DNA from: Eubacteriales Family XIII. Incertae Sedis bacterium
Lineage (GTDB): Bacteria; Bacillota; Clostridia; Peptostreptococcales; Anaerovoracaceae
Direction of reading: 5' to 3'
Assembly (NCBI GenBank): GCA_031278255.1
Contig: JAITKU010000002.1
Span: 1-18,062 of the forward strand
DNA length: 18,062 nucleotides
Position 1 is the stretch's first letter, and each line of letters opens with the position of its first letter. The notes under the pieces were generated by a model. That model was given only the letters and a program-made list of their open reading frames with translations, searched no databases and was not told where the DNA came from. The translations under genes were made by a program, and so were the position numbers. Below, in pieces: positions 1-7,842 of this stretch.

Positions 1-1677
1 TCGCGCGCGCGATCAGGCGGCAAGGAGCGGTCGCGTCCGTGGAATTGCAACACGCGGGCATGTTTGCGAACAGAATGGCCGCAAAGCCCGGCATCGCCTA
101 CGGACCCGTCGCCTGTGACGATGGCGGCAGGCGCGTACTTGAAATGCCGGAGGAGATCATCGCGCGCACCATTGAAAAATACGCGGAAGCGGCGCTTTTC
201 GCAAAACGCTGCGGCTTCGGCATGGTCACGGTACACGGCGGCCACGGCTGGCTCATATCGCAATTCCTCTCCCCCTCCCTGAATACGAGAAAGGACAAAT
301 GGGGCGGCGCGCCCATCGAAAACCGCGCGCGCATCGCGGTCGAAATCTGCGACGCGATCCGAAAAGCGGTGGGACCCGGCTTTCCGACAGAAATCCGTAT
401 CAGCGGCTCCGAATGCTATCCGGGCGGATACGGAATCGATGAGGGTATCGCCTTTGCGAAGCAGCTTGACGGGCATGTGGACCTCATACACGTATCGGCG
501 GGCAGCCACGAGGTCGAAGAGGTATTCACGGTGACGCATCCCTCGATGTTTCTGGAGGACGGCGTCAACGTGCGATACGCCGCAGAGATCAAGAAGCACG
601 TCAAGACCCCCGTTGCCACCGTCGGCGCGCTGTCGGATCCCGATCTCATGGAGGAGATTCTGGCATCCCAAAAGGCGGATGTCGTGGAAATCGCGCGCGG
701 CCTGCTGGCGGACCCGGACCTGCCGAAAAAGGCCCGCGCGGGCAGAGGATGTGAAATCCGAAGATGTATGCGCTGCCTCTCCTGCTTCTCGGAGCTGATG
801 AAAGCGGGGCAATTCTACTGCGCGATCAATCCCGAGAGCGGCCGGGAGGCGGAGATGAAATTCAGTCTCCCGGCGGCCGAAAGGAAGCGGGTACTCGTGG
901 CGGGCGGCGGGTATGCAGGCGGCGCTCACCTGCGCGGACCGCGGGCACGAGGTCGTACTGTGCGAAAAGAACGAGCGGCTCGGCGGAATCCTGCTCTGCG
1001 AGGAGGATGTGCCTTTCAAGCGCGCTTTGGCCCGTTATCTGCGTCTGCAATCGGAACTGCTCGAAAGGGCGGGCGTGGACATCCGCACGGGCACCCGTGT
1101 CACGCCCGCGTATGCCGCCGACATCGGCGCGGACGCCGTTATCGCGGCGCTCGGCGCGCGCCCGGTCGCTTTGGCCATAAGCGGCATTGACGGACCAAAC
1201 GTCCTATCCGCCGAGGAAGCTTACCGGCATCCCGCGTCCGTCGGAGACCGTTCCGTAATACTCGGCGCGGGTCTCGTCGGCACGGAACTGGCGATATACC
1301 TCTCCATGCTCGGCAAAAAAGTTCGCATCGCGGAGATGAAAGGGGAAATAAGCGACGGGGGCAACTTCATACACGCCAGAGCGATCGCCGCAGAGGTCGC
1401 GCGTTACGCCATAGATATCCTTTTTTTCGCAAAGGCGGTCCTGATCGACGCCCGCGGCGTTCACTGCGAAACGCCCGCGGGCGACCGGTATCTTGAATCG
1501 GACACCGTGATATACGCCTCGGGACAGCGCCCGCTGCGAGACGAGGCCCGCGCCCTTGGGCGCGCCGCTTCGGAATTTTATCAGATCGGCGACTGCGTTT
1601 CGCCGAAAAACATCATGGAGGCGACTGCAACGGCCTATGAGGCCGCCCGGAATATCGGGAGACCGGACCGGGTCTGA
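1..1677 (+). pseudogene. Old-yellow-enzyme/2-enoate reductase-type flavoenzyme, 5'-partial and frameshifted
   Basis: The gene enters from the left edge; codons are open from base 3, so the GTG at 39 is internal and the true start lies outside. The first part is the C-terminal half of an FMN TIM barrel, with HAGMF, HGGHGWLISQFLSP and the N-x-R-x-D-x(2)-GG-x(3)-ENR signature. A cysteine cluster follows at codons 765, 774, 783 and 819 (C-x2-C-x2-C-x11-C), the expected [4Fe-4S] site of the 2,4-dienoyl-CoA reductase/2-enoate reductase family. The FAD/NAD(P) domain then starts as KRVLVAGGG, but the frame breaks at about 909-913 and continues one base over from MQAALTC to the TGA at 1677. Members normally reduce an activated C=C bond with electrons passed from NAD(P)H via FAD, the cluster and FMN. 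The substrate here is unknown. It may be a real pseudogene or a sequence error; the domains either side look otherwise intact. Confidence 0.88.
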
Positions 1678-1726
1678 GCGCGTCCGCGCGGCGAACCGTC
1701 CTCGATTGCGCTATGCGGGAGGAGCC

Positions 1727-2629
1727 ATGGTAAACGATATCACATTGCAGCAGATAGAAATCTTTTTGACGGTGGCGGAACAGTTGAACCTGTCCGAAGC
1801 GGCAAAGGATTTGTTCCTCAACCAGTCGGTGGTCAGCCGGTGGATTTCCCGGCTGGAAACCCGTCTGGGCGTCAGACTGTTCCACAGAAACAACAGAGGC
1901 GTCGAACTCACGGAAAACGGGGAATTTCTCTATGAAACATTGAAGCCCCTGTACGAAAAACTCAGCAACACCCTGCGGGATATGCGCAGCGTGTACGACG
2001 TGACGGGCGATATCCTGCACATCGGTTGCCTGGATTCAAGTGAGGTGATCGGCGTACTGCGAACGCTGATCCCGCGTTTTGAAAAAATCAATCCGGATAT
2101 TATAATCAAGCCGACCATGTTCAACTTCAATGAACTGCGGGATACGCTGATCTGCGGGGACCTGGACTGTATCGTTTCCTATTCTTTCGGTTTCGGCGAA
2201 TATTGGAACATATCCACGAAGAAGGTCCGAAAACTCGACACATTTCTCGCCGTTTCCGCGAACGGCAAATTGGCGCGGTACAACGCGCTTCCGCCGCCGG
2301 AAGCGCTCGAGCGGGAAACGCTGTATCTGCTGTCCCTCGCGGAAATGACAGGCGCCGAAATCCGCGCGATCAAAATCTGCGAGCAGCTTGGATTCAGGCC
2401 CAAGGGCATAAAGTACATGTCGAGTTTCTTCGCGCTCGAAATGGCCGTCAAAAACGGCAGGGGCATTTCGATCTGCGGATCGAATCTGTGCGAACGCTTC
2501 CGCAGTCACGTCAAGCTGCACCGCATCGATAAACCCTATGAGGAACAATACGTCATATTGGCTTGGCGCGAGAACAGCGGCGCCGCATCGATGCGAAAAT
2601 TCATCGACGCGATACCGGAGAGCGAATAA
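1727..2629 (+). CDS. LysR-family transcriptional regulator
   Basis: 300 aa, a normal length for the family. Residues 1-60 form the LysR winged helix-turn-helix, with TLQQIEIFLTVAEQLNLSEAAK, a recognition helix region around NQSVVSRWISRLE, and the wing RLFHRNNRGVELTENG. A linker helix follows, and residues from about 90 to the end are the two-lobed effector-binding domain. The ATG at 1727 sits after a good ribosome binding site (GGGAGGAG at 1717-1724); the longer open frame upstream overlaps the flavoenzyme gene and has no family similarity. It lies 49 nt behind the flavoenzyme gene and points the same way, so the two may share a transcript and it may regulate that gene; this is inference, since LysR genes are more often divergent from their targets. 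I cannot infer the effector. An intrinsic terminator follows. Confidence 0.93.
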   Translation: MVNDITLQQIEIFLTVAEQLNLSEAAKDLFLNQSVVSRWISRLETRLGVRLFHRNNRGVELTENGEFLYETLKPLYEKLSNTLRDMRSVYDVTGDILHIGCLDSSEVIGVLRTLIPRFEKINPDIIIKPTMFNFNELRDTLICGDLDCIVSYSFGFGEYWNISTKKVRKLDTFLAVSANGKLARYNALPPPEALERETLYLLSLAEMTGAEIRAIKICEQLGFRPKGIKYMSSFFALEMAVKNGRGISICGSNLCERFRSHVKLHRIDKPYEEQYVILAWRENSGAASMRKFIDAIPESE

Positions 2630-2656
2630 AGCGCCCCGCGGCAAGACCACGGGGTA

Positions 2657-2698
2657 CCGCCCATTTTCCCCGCGCTTCGGCGCGGGGAAAATGGGCGG
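2657..2698. repeat. 19-bp perfect inverted repeat with TTCG loop
   Basis: The left arm (2657-2675, containing CCCATTTTCCCCGCGC) and the right arm (2680-2698) are perfect reverse complements around a TTCG loop closed by C-G, the very stable UUCG tetraloop. No T-run follows, so it is not by itself a standard rho-independent terminator. It lies between the lysR stop and the real terminator. It could be an RNA 3'-end protecting hairpin, or a copy of an interspersed palindromic repeat; the window holds only one copy. Confidence 0.85.
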
Positions 2699-2716
2699 GC
2701 GAAGCGAACGCAGTGA

Positions 2717-2746
2717 GCGGCGGGGTGCGATCCCGCCGCTTTTTTT
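2717..2746 (+). terminator. Rho-independent terminator after lysR
   Basis: GCGGCGGG (2717-2724) pairs with CCCGCCGC (2732-2739), extended by one G-T wobble around a 5-nt loop (2726-2730). Seven T residues (2740-2746) follow at once. This is a textbook intrinsic terminator and should separate the lysR transcript from the glycogen operon. Confidence 0.9.
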
Positions 2747-2835
2747 GTCTGCCCGGGGCGCCGCGGGCCGGATGGTATGCGATCGACAAAAAAGGCTTGT
2801 CTTTTTAAAAAATACGCACGCGGAATGATATTTCA

Positions 2836-2844
2836 TGCTATAAT
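2836..2844 (+). promoter_or_regulatory. Extended -10 promoter of the glycogen operon
   Basis: TGCTATAAT at 2836-2844 is a perfect TATAAT with the TG-n extension typical of sigma-A promoters. No good -35 box is found 16-18 nt upstream. An A/T-rich stretch (about 2797-2815) could act as an UP-like element. Transcription would start near 2851, giving a leader of about 140 nt before the likely glgP start. Confidence 0.75.
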
Positions 2845-2850
2845 AAACCG

Positions 2851-2991
2851 GAGGGCCGGGCATGCGGACCGGCGGCGCAAGGTCTTTTCACCGCGCGGCG
2901 GGAACGCACGGATTGCGGCGGCGGCACGCGCGGTCCGAAGAGAGGAACACGGAGTGAGGAACACGTCTCATACGGAGCGGGAGGTACTGTC
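2851..2991 (+). promoter_or_regulatory. 5' leader of the glycogen operon
   Basis: This GC-rich, untranslated stretch lies between the promoter and glgP. CGGACCG (2865-2871) can pair with CGGTCCG (2931-2937), closing a long stem-loop. Downstream is a direct repeat of GAGGAACACG (2942-2951 and 2956-2965, 14-bp period), then the ribosome binding site. I do not recognise a known riboswitch. Together with 2747-2835 it makes up the only long gene-free stretch in the window apart from the repeat and terminator just upstream. Confidence 0.4.
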
Positions 2992-2994
2992 ATT
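2979..2994 (+). promoter_or_regulatory. Ribosome binding site and probable ATT start of glgP
   Basis: A strong GGGAGGT Shine-Dalgarno sequence (2979-2985) ends 6 nt before an ATT codon at 2992 that is in frame with glgP. No ATG, GTG or TTG is available in this frame between this site and the GTG at 3040. The residues encoded from 2992 to 3039 (ending FIREYRAEF) resemble the normal N-terminus of bacterial glucan phosphorylases, which favours the upstream start. Confidence 0.6.
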
Positions 2995-5406
2995 TTTAAG
3001 AATACAAACGCATTCATTCGTGAATATCGCGCGGAATTTGTGGATCGCCTGAGCAAGGCTTTCGAGGACAGCGACCGGATCGAGCGGTATACCATGCTGG
3101 TGCGGCTGATTCGCAGATATATCGGCCGGCAATGGGTCTATACGAACGCGCGTTACGGCAAGACGGACGGCGGCAAGCAGGTCTATTACTTTTCCATGGA
3201 GTTTCTGATCGGAAAGTTGCTGGACAATTATTTGACGAATCTGGGGATACGGGATGTCGTGCGCGACGGGTTGGCACAGCTCAAGGTGGATCTCGACGAG
3301 ATACTTGACGTGGAGGTGGACGCCGGCCTCGGCAACGGCGGTCTCGGTCGCCTTGCCGCCTGCTTCCTCGATTCGATGGCCTTTCTCGGCATACCCGGCC
3401 ACGGCAACGGCATACGTTACCGCTTCGGCCTCTTCCGCCAGAAGATCGTGGACGGGCAGCAAGTCGAACTGCCGGACAACTGGCTGCAGCACGGCTATCC
3501 CTGGGAACTGCGCAAGCCCGAAAAGGCGATCGTCGTGCGCTTCAACGGCTCGATCAAGTGGAATACGGAAGGCCCGCGCCTCAGCTTTGAGCATGTCAAC
3601 TACGACGCGGTCCTCGCCGTGCCCTACGATGTCCCCGTCATAGGCTACGGGCGCGGCGAGCAGATCAACACGCTGCGCCTCTGGAGCGCCGAGCCGGCGG
3701 GCGATGAGTTCGATTTCGCCTCTTTCAACCGCGGCGACTACGCCAAGGCCGTTCACGCGCGTTCGGAAACGGAGGCTATTTCCTATGTACTCTACCCAAA
3801 CGACGACAACCAACCGGGCTTGGAACTGCGCCTGAAACAGGAGTATTTCCTCGTGGCGGCCGGCGTCGGCGCCATCGTCGCCCGCTGCAAGAAGAAGCGC
3901 GGCAGCCTGTGGGACATGAATGCGGGCGTTGCGATCCACATCAACGATACCCACCCGGCCCTCTGCGTGGCGGAGTTGATGCGCATATTGGTGGACGAAG
4001 AGGGCATAGGCTGGGAACACGCCTGGGCCATCACGGTCAACACGATCTCATTCACCAACCACACCGTCATGCCCGAAGCCCTCGAACGCTGGCCCGAGGA
4101 ACTGTTCAAGCGCCTGTTGCCGCGCATCCATATGATCGTCGCGGAGATCGACAGGCGCCACAGAATGCAACTGGAAAATCTGTCCGCGACCGAAAGGCAG
4201 ATCGAGGACACGGCCATCATCCGCGACGGTCTGCTGCACATGGTCAACCTCGCCGTCATCGGCAGCCATACGATCAACGGCGTGGCTTTCCTGCACAGCG
4301 AACTTCTGAAGCGGGACCTGTTGCGCGCCTTTTACGCCAACTTCCCGTACAAGTTCAAGAACGTGACGAACGGCGTTTCCCACAGGCGCTTCCTGCTGTG
4401 CGCAAACCGCGGGCTTTCGGGGCTGATCAGCGAGGCCATCGGCGACGGCTGGATCAAGGAACCGCAGGAGCTGGAAGGACTGGGGCATTTCGAGAATGAC
4501 GCCGCTTTCCTGCGGCGCCTCGGCGAGGTCAAACGCGAGAACAAACAGCGTCTCGCAACGTACATCGAGGAGATGAACGGCATCACGGTCAGCCCCGACG
4601 CCGTGTTCGACGTACACGTGAAGCGCATTCACGGCTATAAGCGGCAGCTTTTGAACCTGTTCAAGATCATGGAGCTATACAATACCGTGCGGGAGAGTCC
4701 GAACGCGGACATATCGCCCGTCGTGTTCATCTTCGCGGGCAAGGCGGCGCCCGGCTACCGCTTCGCCAAGATGATCATCGGCCTGATCAGCGCCGTGGCC
4801 GAAAAGGTCAACGCCGATCCGCTGACGCGCGATGTGCTGCGCGTCGTGTTTCTGGAGAATTTCAACGTGAGTATCGGCGAGATGATCTATCCGGTGGCTG
4901 ACATAAGCGAGCAGATCTCCATAGCCGGCAAGGAGGCTTCCGGCACGGGCAACATGAAACAGATGATGAACGGCGCGATTACACTCGGGACGCTGGACGG
5001 CGCAAACCTCGAAATCCGCGACGCCGTAGGCGAGGAGAACATGGCGCTCTTCGGGCTTAAAATCGAACAGGTCATGAGTTTTTACCGCAAGGGCGGTTAT
5101 TCCGCTTGGGATGAGTACCACGGCGATTGTCGCATAAAGCGCCTCGTGGATCAGCTTATCGACGGTTTTTTCCCAAACGCGGGCAGCGATTTCAGGGATA
5201 TCTACGACAGTTTGCTGCGCGACAACGATGAATATTTTGTCCTCAAGGATTTCCCGTCCTACATGGACGCTTTCGGCAAACTGCAGACGCTCTACCGGGA
5301 TGCGGATGCTTGGCGGCGCATGTCGCTGCGCAACATCATGCGTTCTCGCTATTTCACCAGCGACGAGACCATAAAGAAGTACGACGCGGAGATATGGAGG
5401 ACCTAA
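2992..5406 (+). CDS. glgP: Glycogen/maltodextrin phosphorylase
   Basis: GT35 enzyme that removes glucose from the non-reducing ends of alpha-1,4-glucans as glucose-1-phosphate, using pyridoxal phosphate, in the cytosol. The protein is 804 aa from the probable ATT start (788 from the GTG at 3040), the normal bacterial length. Landmarks are KQVYYFSMEFLIGKLL near the N-terminus, the glycine-rich GLGNGGLGRLAACFLDS, NDTHPALCVAELMR, NHTVMPEALERWPEEL, VKRIHGYKRQLLN and the PLP site EASGTGNMKQMMNGA, with the PLP lysine at codon 4957 (residue 656 from ATT). It is first in the operon and 16 nt ahead of glgC. The start is the odd part: the good ribosome binding site precedes ATT rather than a usual start codon. 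Sequence alone does not separate glycogen from maltodextrin preference; the operon points to glycogen. Confidence 0.95.
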   Translation: MFKNTNAFIREYRAEFVDRLSKAFEDSDRIERYTMLVRLIRRYIGRQWVYTNARYGKTDGGKQVYYFSMEFLIGKLLDNYLTNLGIRDVVRDGLAQLKVDLDEILDVEVDAGLGNGGLGRLAACFLDSMAFLGIPGHGNGIRYRFGLFRQKIVDGQQVELPDNWLQHGYPWELRKPEKAIVVRFNGSIKWNTEGPRLSFEHVNYDAVLAVPYDVPVIGYGRGEQINTLRLWSAEPAGDEFDFASFNRGDYAKAVHARSETEAISYVLYPNDDNQPGLELRLKQEYFLVAAGVGAIVARCKKKRGSLWDMNAGVAIHINDTHPALCVAELMRILVDEEGIGWEHAWAITVNTISFTNHTVMPEALERWPEELFKRLLPRIHMIVAEIDRRHRMQLENLSATERQIEDTAIIRDGLLHMVNLAVIGSHTINGVAFLHSELLKRDLLRAFYANFPYKFKNVTNGVSHRRFLLCANRGLSGLISEAIGDGWIKEPQELEGLGHFENDAAFLRRLGEVKRENKQRLATYIEEMNGITVSPDAVFDVHVKRIHGYKRQLLNLFKIMELYNTVRESPNADISPVVFIFAGKAAPGYRFAKMIIGLISAVAEKVNADPLTRDVLRVVFLENFNVSIGEMIYPVADISEQISIAGKEASGTGNMKQMMNGAITLGTLDGANLEIRDAVGEENMALFGLKIEQVMSFYRKGGYSAWDEYHGDCRIKRLVDQLIDGFFPNAGSDFRDIYDSLLRDNDEYFVLKDFPSYMDAFGKLQTLYRDADAWRRMSLRNIMRSRYFTSDETIKKYDAEIWRT

Positions 5407-5422
5407 AAGAAGGGGGTGACTT

Positions 5423-6616
5423 ATGCGTAAGAAGCGATGCATTGCGATGTTGCTGGCCGGCGGACAGGGAAACAGGCTCGGCGCCCTGACCCATTCGATC
5501 GCGAAACCGGCGGTCTCTTTCGGCGGCAAATACAGGATCATCGATTTCAGCCTGAACAATTGCGTCAGTTCGGGTATCGACCCCGTGGGCGTGCTGACGC
5601 AATACCGGCCCATGATGCTCAACGCGTACATCGGTACCGGCGCGTCGTGGGATTTGAACGAGGCGGACGGCGGCGTTCACATATTGCCGCCCTATCAAAA
5701 GCGGGACGGCGGCGGCTGGTATATCGGCACCGCCAACGCGATTTTCCAAAACATGGACTTTATTTCCGGCTATGATCCCGACCATGTCCTGATCCTGTCC
5801 GGCGATCATATCTACACGATGCGCTACGACAGGATGCTCAAGTTTCATATCGAAAGCAAGGCGGACGTGACCATTTCCGCCATGGAAGTGCCTTGGGAAG
5901 AGGCGAGTCGTTTCGGCATACTGACGGCCGCAGAGGACGGTCGTATCACGAAATTCTCTGAAAAACCGCAGCGGCCGGACAGCAATCTCGCTTCCATGGG
6001 CGTCTACGTCTTTAATACGAAATTGCTTGCGGACGCGCTGACGGAGGACGACAACGATCCCGATTCCTCGAAGGATTTCGGCAGCGACGTGTTGCCGCGT
6101 TTGCTTGCGCAGGGCAAGTCCCTGTACGCCTACAGGTTCAGCGGCTACTGGAAAGATGTCGGCACGATCGAGAGTTATTACGAGGCCAACATGGAACTGC
6201 TGCGCGAGGAACCCTCGTTCAACATCTTCGATCGAAAGGAACGCATCCTGTCCAACAGCAACATATTTCCGCCGCACTACATCTGGCCCGAAGCCAAGGT
6301 CGAGAACAGTCTGGTCTGCAACGGCTGCAGCATACGGGGCGCCGTCATAGATTCCGTCATATGTCCGAACGTCCGGGTCGAGGAGGACTGCTCCGTCGTC
6401 GATTCCATCATACTGCCGGGGGCGCGGATCGAGCGGGGCTGCACGCTGCATAAGGTGATCGTGGGCGAAAACACGCAGATCGGCAAGGACAGCTTGATCG
6501 GGGCGAAAACGGAGGGCGGGGAACCGCCGCAGCAGGGGATCACGGTCGTCGCGGGCAATATGTGCATCATCGAGGGCGCGCGTGTCCCGGAAGGGGAAAA
6601 CGTGAACATCGAATAG
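5423..6616 (+). CDS. glgC: Glucose-1-phosphate adenylyltransferase, catalytic subunit
   Basis: Makes ADP-glucose from ATP and glucose-1-phosphate, the committed step of bacterial glycogen synthesis. The protein is 397 aa. The N-terminal nucleotidyltransferase signature is complete (LAGGQGNRLGALT, then KPAVSFGGKYRIIDFSLNN). The catalytic aspartate is kept in LSGDHIY (D128), as is the sugar-phosphate-binding SEKP (E180-K181). From about residue 290 it turns into a left-handed beta-helix of hexapeptide repeats (SNIFPPHYIWPEAKVENSLV onward). The ATG at 5423 follows a purine-rich ribosome binding site (AAGAAGGGGG, 5407-5416). It sits between glgP and glgD; the pairing with glgD predicts a GlgC/GlgD hetero-oligomer as in Bacillus and relatives. 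Confidence 0.97.
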   Translation: MRKKRCIAMLLAGGQGNRLGALTHSIAKPAVSFGGKYRIIDFSLNNCVSSGIDPVGVLTQYRPMMLNAYIGTGASWDLNEADGGVHILPPYQKRDGGGWYIGTANAIFQNMDFISGYDPDHVLILSGDHIYTMRYDRMLKFHIESKADVTISAMEVPWEEASRFGILTAAEDGRITKFSEKPQRPDSNLASMGVYVFNTKLLADALTEDDNDPDSSKDFGSDVLPRLLAQGKSLYAYRFSGYWKDVGTIESYYEANMELLREEPSFNIFDRKERILSNSNIFPPHYIWPEAKVENSLVCNGCSIRGAVIDSVICPNVRVEEDCSVVDSIILPGARIERGCTLHKVIVGENTQIGKDSLIGAKTEGGEPPQQGITVVAGNMCIIEGARVPEGENVNIE

Positions 6617-6696
6617 CGGGAGCGCGGCCTTGCGGCGAACGAGGCACTGTTCTCATAGATATTTGCGGCAGCCGAAAGGTTGCACCGGAGGCAAAA

Positions 6697-7821
6697 ATGA
6701 ACGAAACGATGGGACTCATCTGCGCGAATTACAACACGGAAAGCCTTGGCGCCCTGACGAGGGACAGGCCGCCGGCCTCGTTGCCTTTCGGAGGCCGCTA
6801 CCGGTTGATAGACTTCGTGCTGTCCAATATGGTCAACGCGGGCATCCGCACGGTGGGCATCGTCACGCCCTATATGTACCGCTCCCTGCTCGATCACCTC
6901 GGCGCGGGCAAGGAATGGTTCCTCGACCGCAAGCGGGACGGGCTGTTCATACTGCCCGGCTCGATCTACGGTTTCAAAAACATGAGTACGCAATTTCTCG
7001 TAAAGGATATGATCCGGAACATGGACTACCTGACGCGCGATTACAGGGAATATGTTATTGTAACCTCTGCAAATCAGGTATATAATATGGACTACAGAGC
7101 CCTTATCGAGGCCCACGCGAAGAACGGCGCCGACGTTACGCTCGCGTATCGGGGTGAGAATCCGGCGCATTGGAGCAAGGGACTCTTCCTGGATTTGAAC
7201 TTTGAGAAGCGCATTACAAAGATGTTCCGCGTAAGGCCGGAAGCCGCCCCCGAAGAAATGCCGCCGCCGGCGCTGTTTATCGACTGCATGATCTTCAAAA
7301 GGCAGGTCCTCGTGGATCTGATCGGTTGGTACCTCTCCGTGGACCATATGGAATTGACCGATGTGCTTCTCGAAAATATAGGAAACATTCAAATATACGG
7401 GTATGAGTTTACGGGCTATCTGGGCAGGATCGATTCCGTGAATTCTTTTTTGAAATGCAGCAGGGATATCCTGTTGCCTGAGATTCACAATGAGATGTTC
7501 TTCGGCAAAAGACCCGTCTACACAAAGACACGCGACGGCGCGCCGACGCGCTATTACAGCGGTTCGGCCACGAGCAACGCGCTGATTCCGAACGAATGCA
7601 CGATTCGGGGGCGCGTGGAAAACTGCGTCCTCTTCCCCGGCGTGACGGTCGGGGCGGACGCGATCGTCAAGGACAGCGTCATCATGCAGCGCAGCGTTAT
7701 CGGCCGCGGGGCCGTCGTGGAGAATGTCATAGCGGACAAGTATGTCACCGTCGGAGACGGCGCGGTCCTGCGGGGAAGCGATGAACATCCCTTGGTATTG
7801 GGGAAGAGAAGTACGATGTGA
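6697..7821 (+). CDS. glgD: Glucose-1-phosphate adenylyltransferase, GlgD regulatory subunit
   Basis: 374 aa homologue of GlgC with a degraded active site. The GGxGxRL nucleotide loop is replaced by NYNTESLGALT, the SGDH motif reads TSANQVY (catalytic Asp replaced by N126), and the SEKP motif is missing. The fold is kept: PFGGRYRLIDFVLSNMVNAGI near the N-terminus and a C-terminal beta-helix from about residue 280. GlgD proteins of Bacillota are known to have little or no activity alone and to stimulate GlgC. The ATG at 6697 follows CCGGAGG (6685-6691); an upstream extension of the frame overlaps the end of glgC and is not supported. An 80-nt gap separates it from glgC and shows no promoter or terminator. 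Confidence 0.96.
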   Translation: MNETMGLICANYNTESLGALTRDRPPASLPFGGRYRLIDFVLSNMVNAGIRTVGIVTPYMYRSLLDHLGAGKEWFLDRKRDGLFILPGSIYGFKNMSTQFLVKDMIRNMDYLTRDYREYVIVTSANQVYNMDYRALIEAHAKNGADVTLAYRGENPAHWSKGLFLDLNFEKRITKMFRVRPEAAPEEMPPPALFIDCMIFKRQVLVDLIGWYLSVDHMELTDVLLENIGNIQIYGYEFTGYLGRIDSVNSFLKCSRDILLPEIHNEMFFGKRPVYTKTRDGAPTRYYSGSATSNALIPNECTIRGRVENCVLFPGVTVGADAIVKDSVIMQRSVIGRGAVVENVIADKYVTVGDGAVLRGSDEHPLVLGKRSTM

Positions 7822-7842
7822 TACTTCCGTGAGGTATGGACT

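Noticed and set aside
913..1677. Separate oxidoreductase gene starting at the ATG at 913
   Set aside because: It lacks the first strand and glycine motif of the FAD fold and has no ribosome binding site; it is better explained as the frameshifted end of the upstream gene.
2036..2863. 275-codon minus-strand frame over lysR and the glgP promoter
   Set aside because: It runs through the terminator hairpins and antisense to a clear LysR gene; low-complexity translation, no domain.
2777..3052. 91-codon frame in the glgP leader
   Set aside because: It starts upstream of the promoter -10, has no family similarity and overlaps the phosphorylase N-terminus in another frame.
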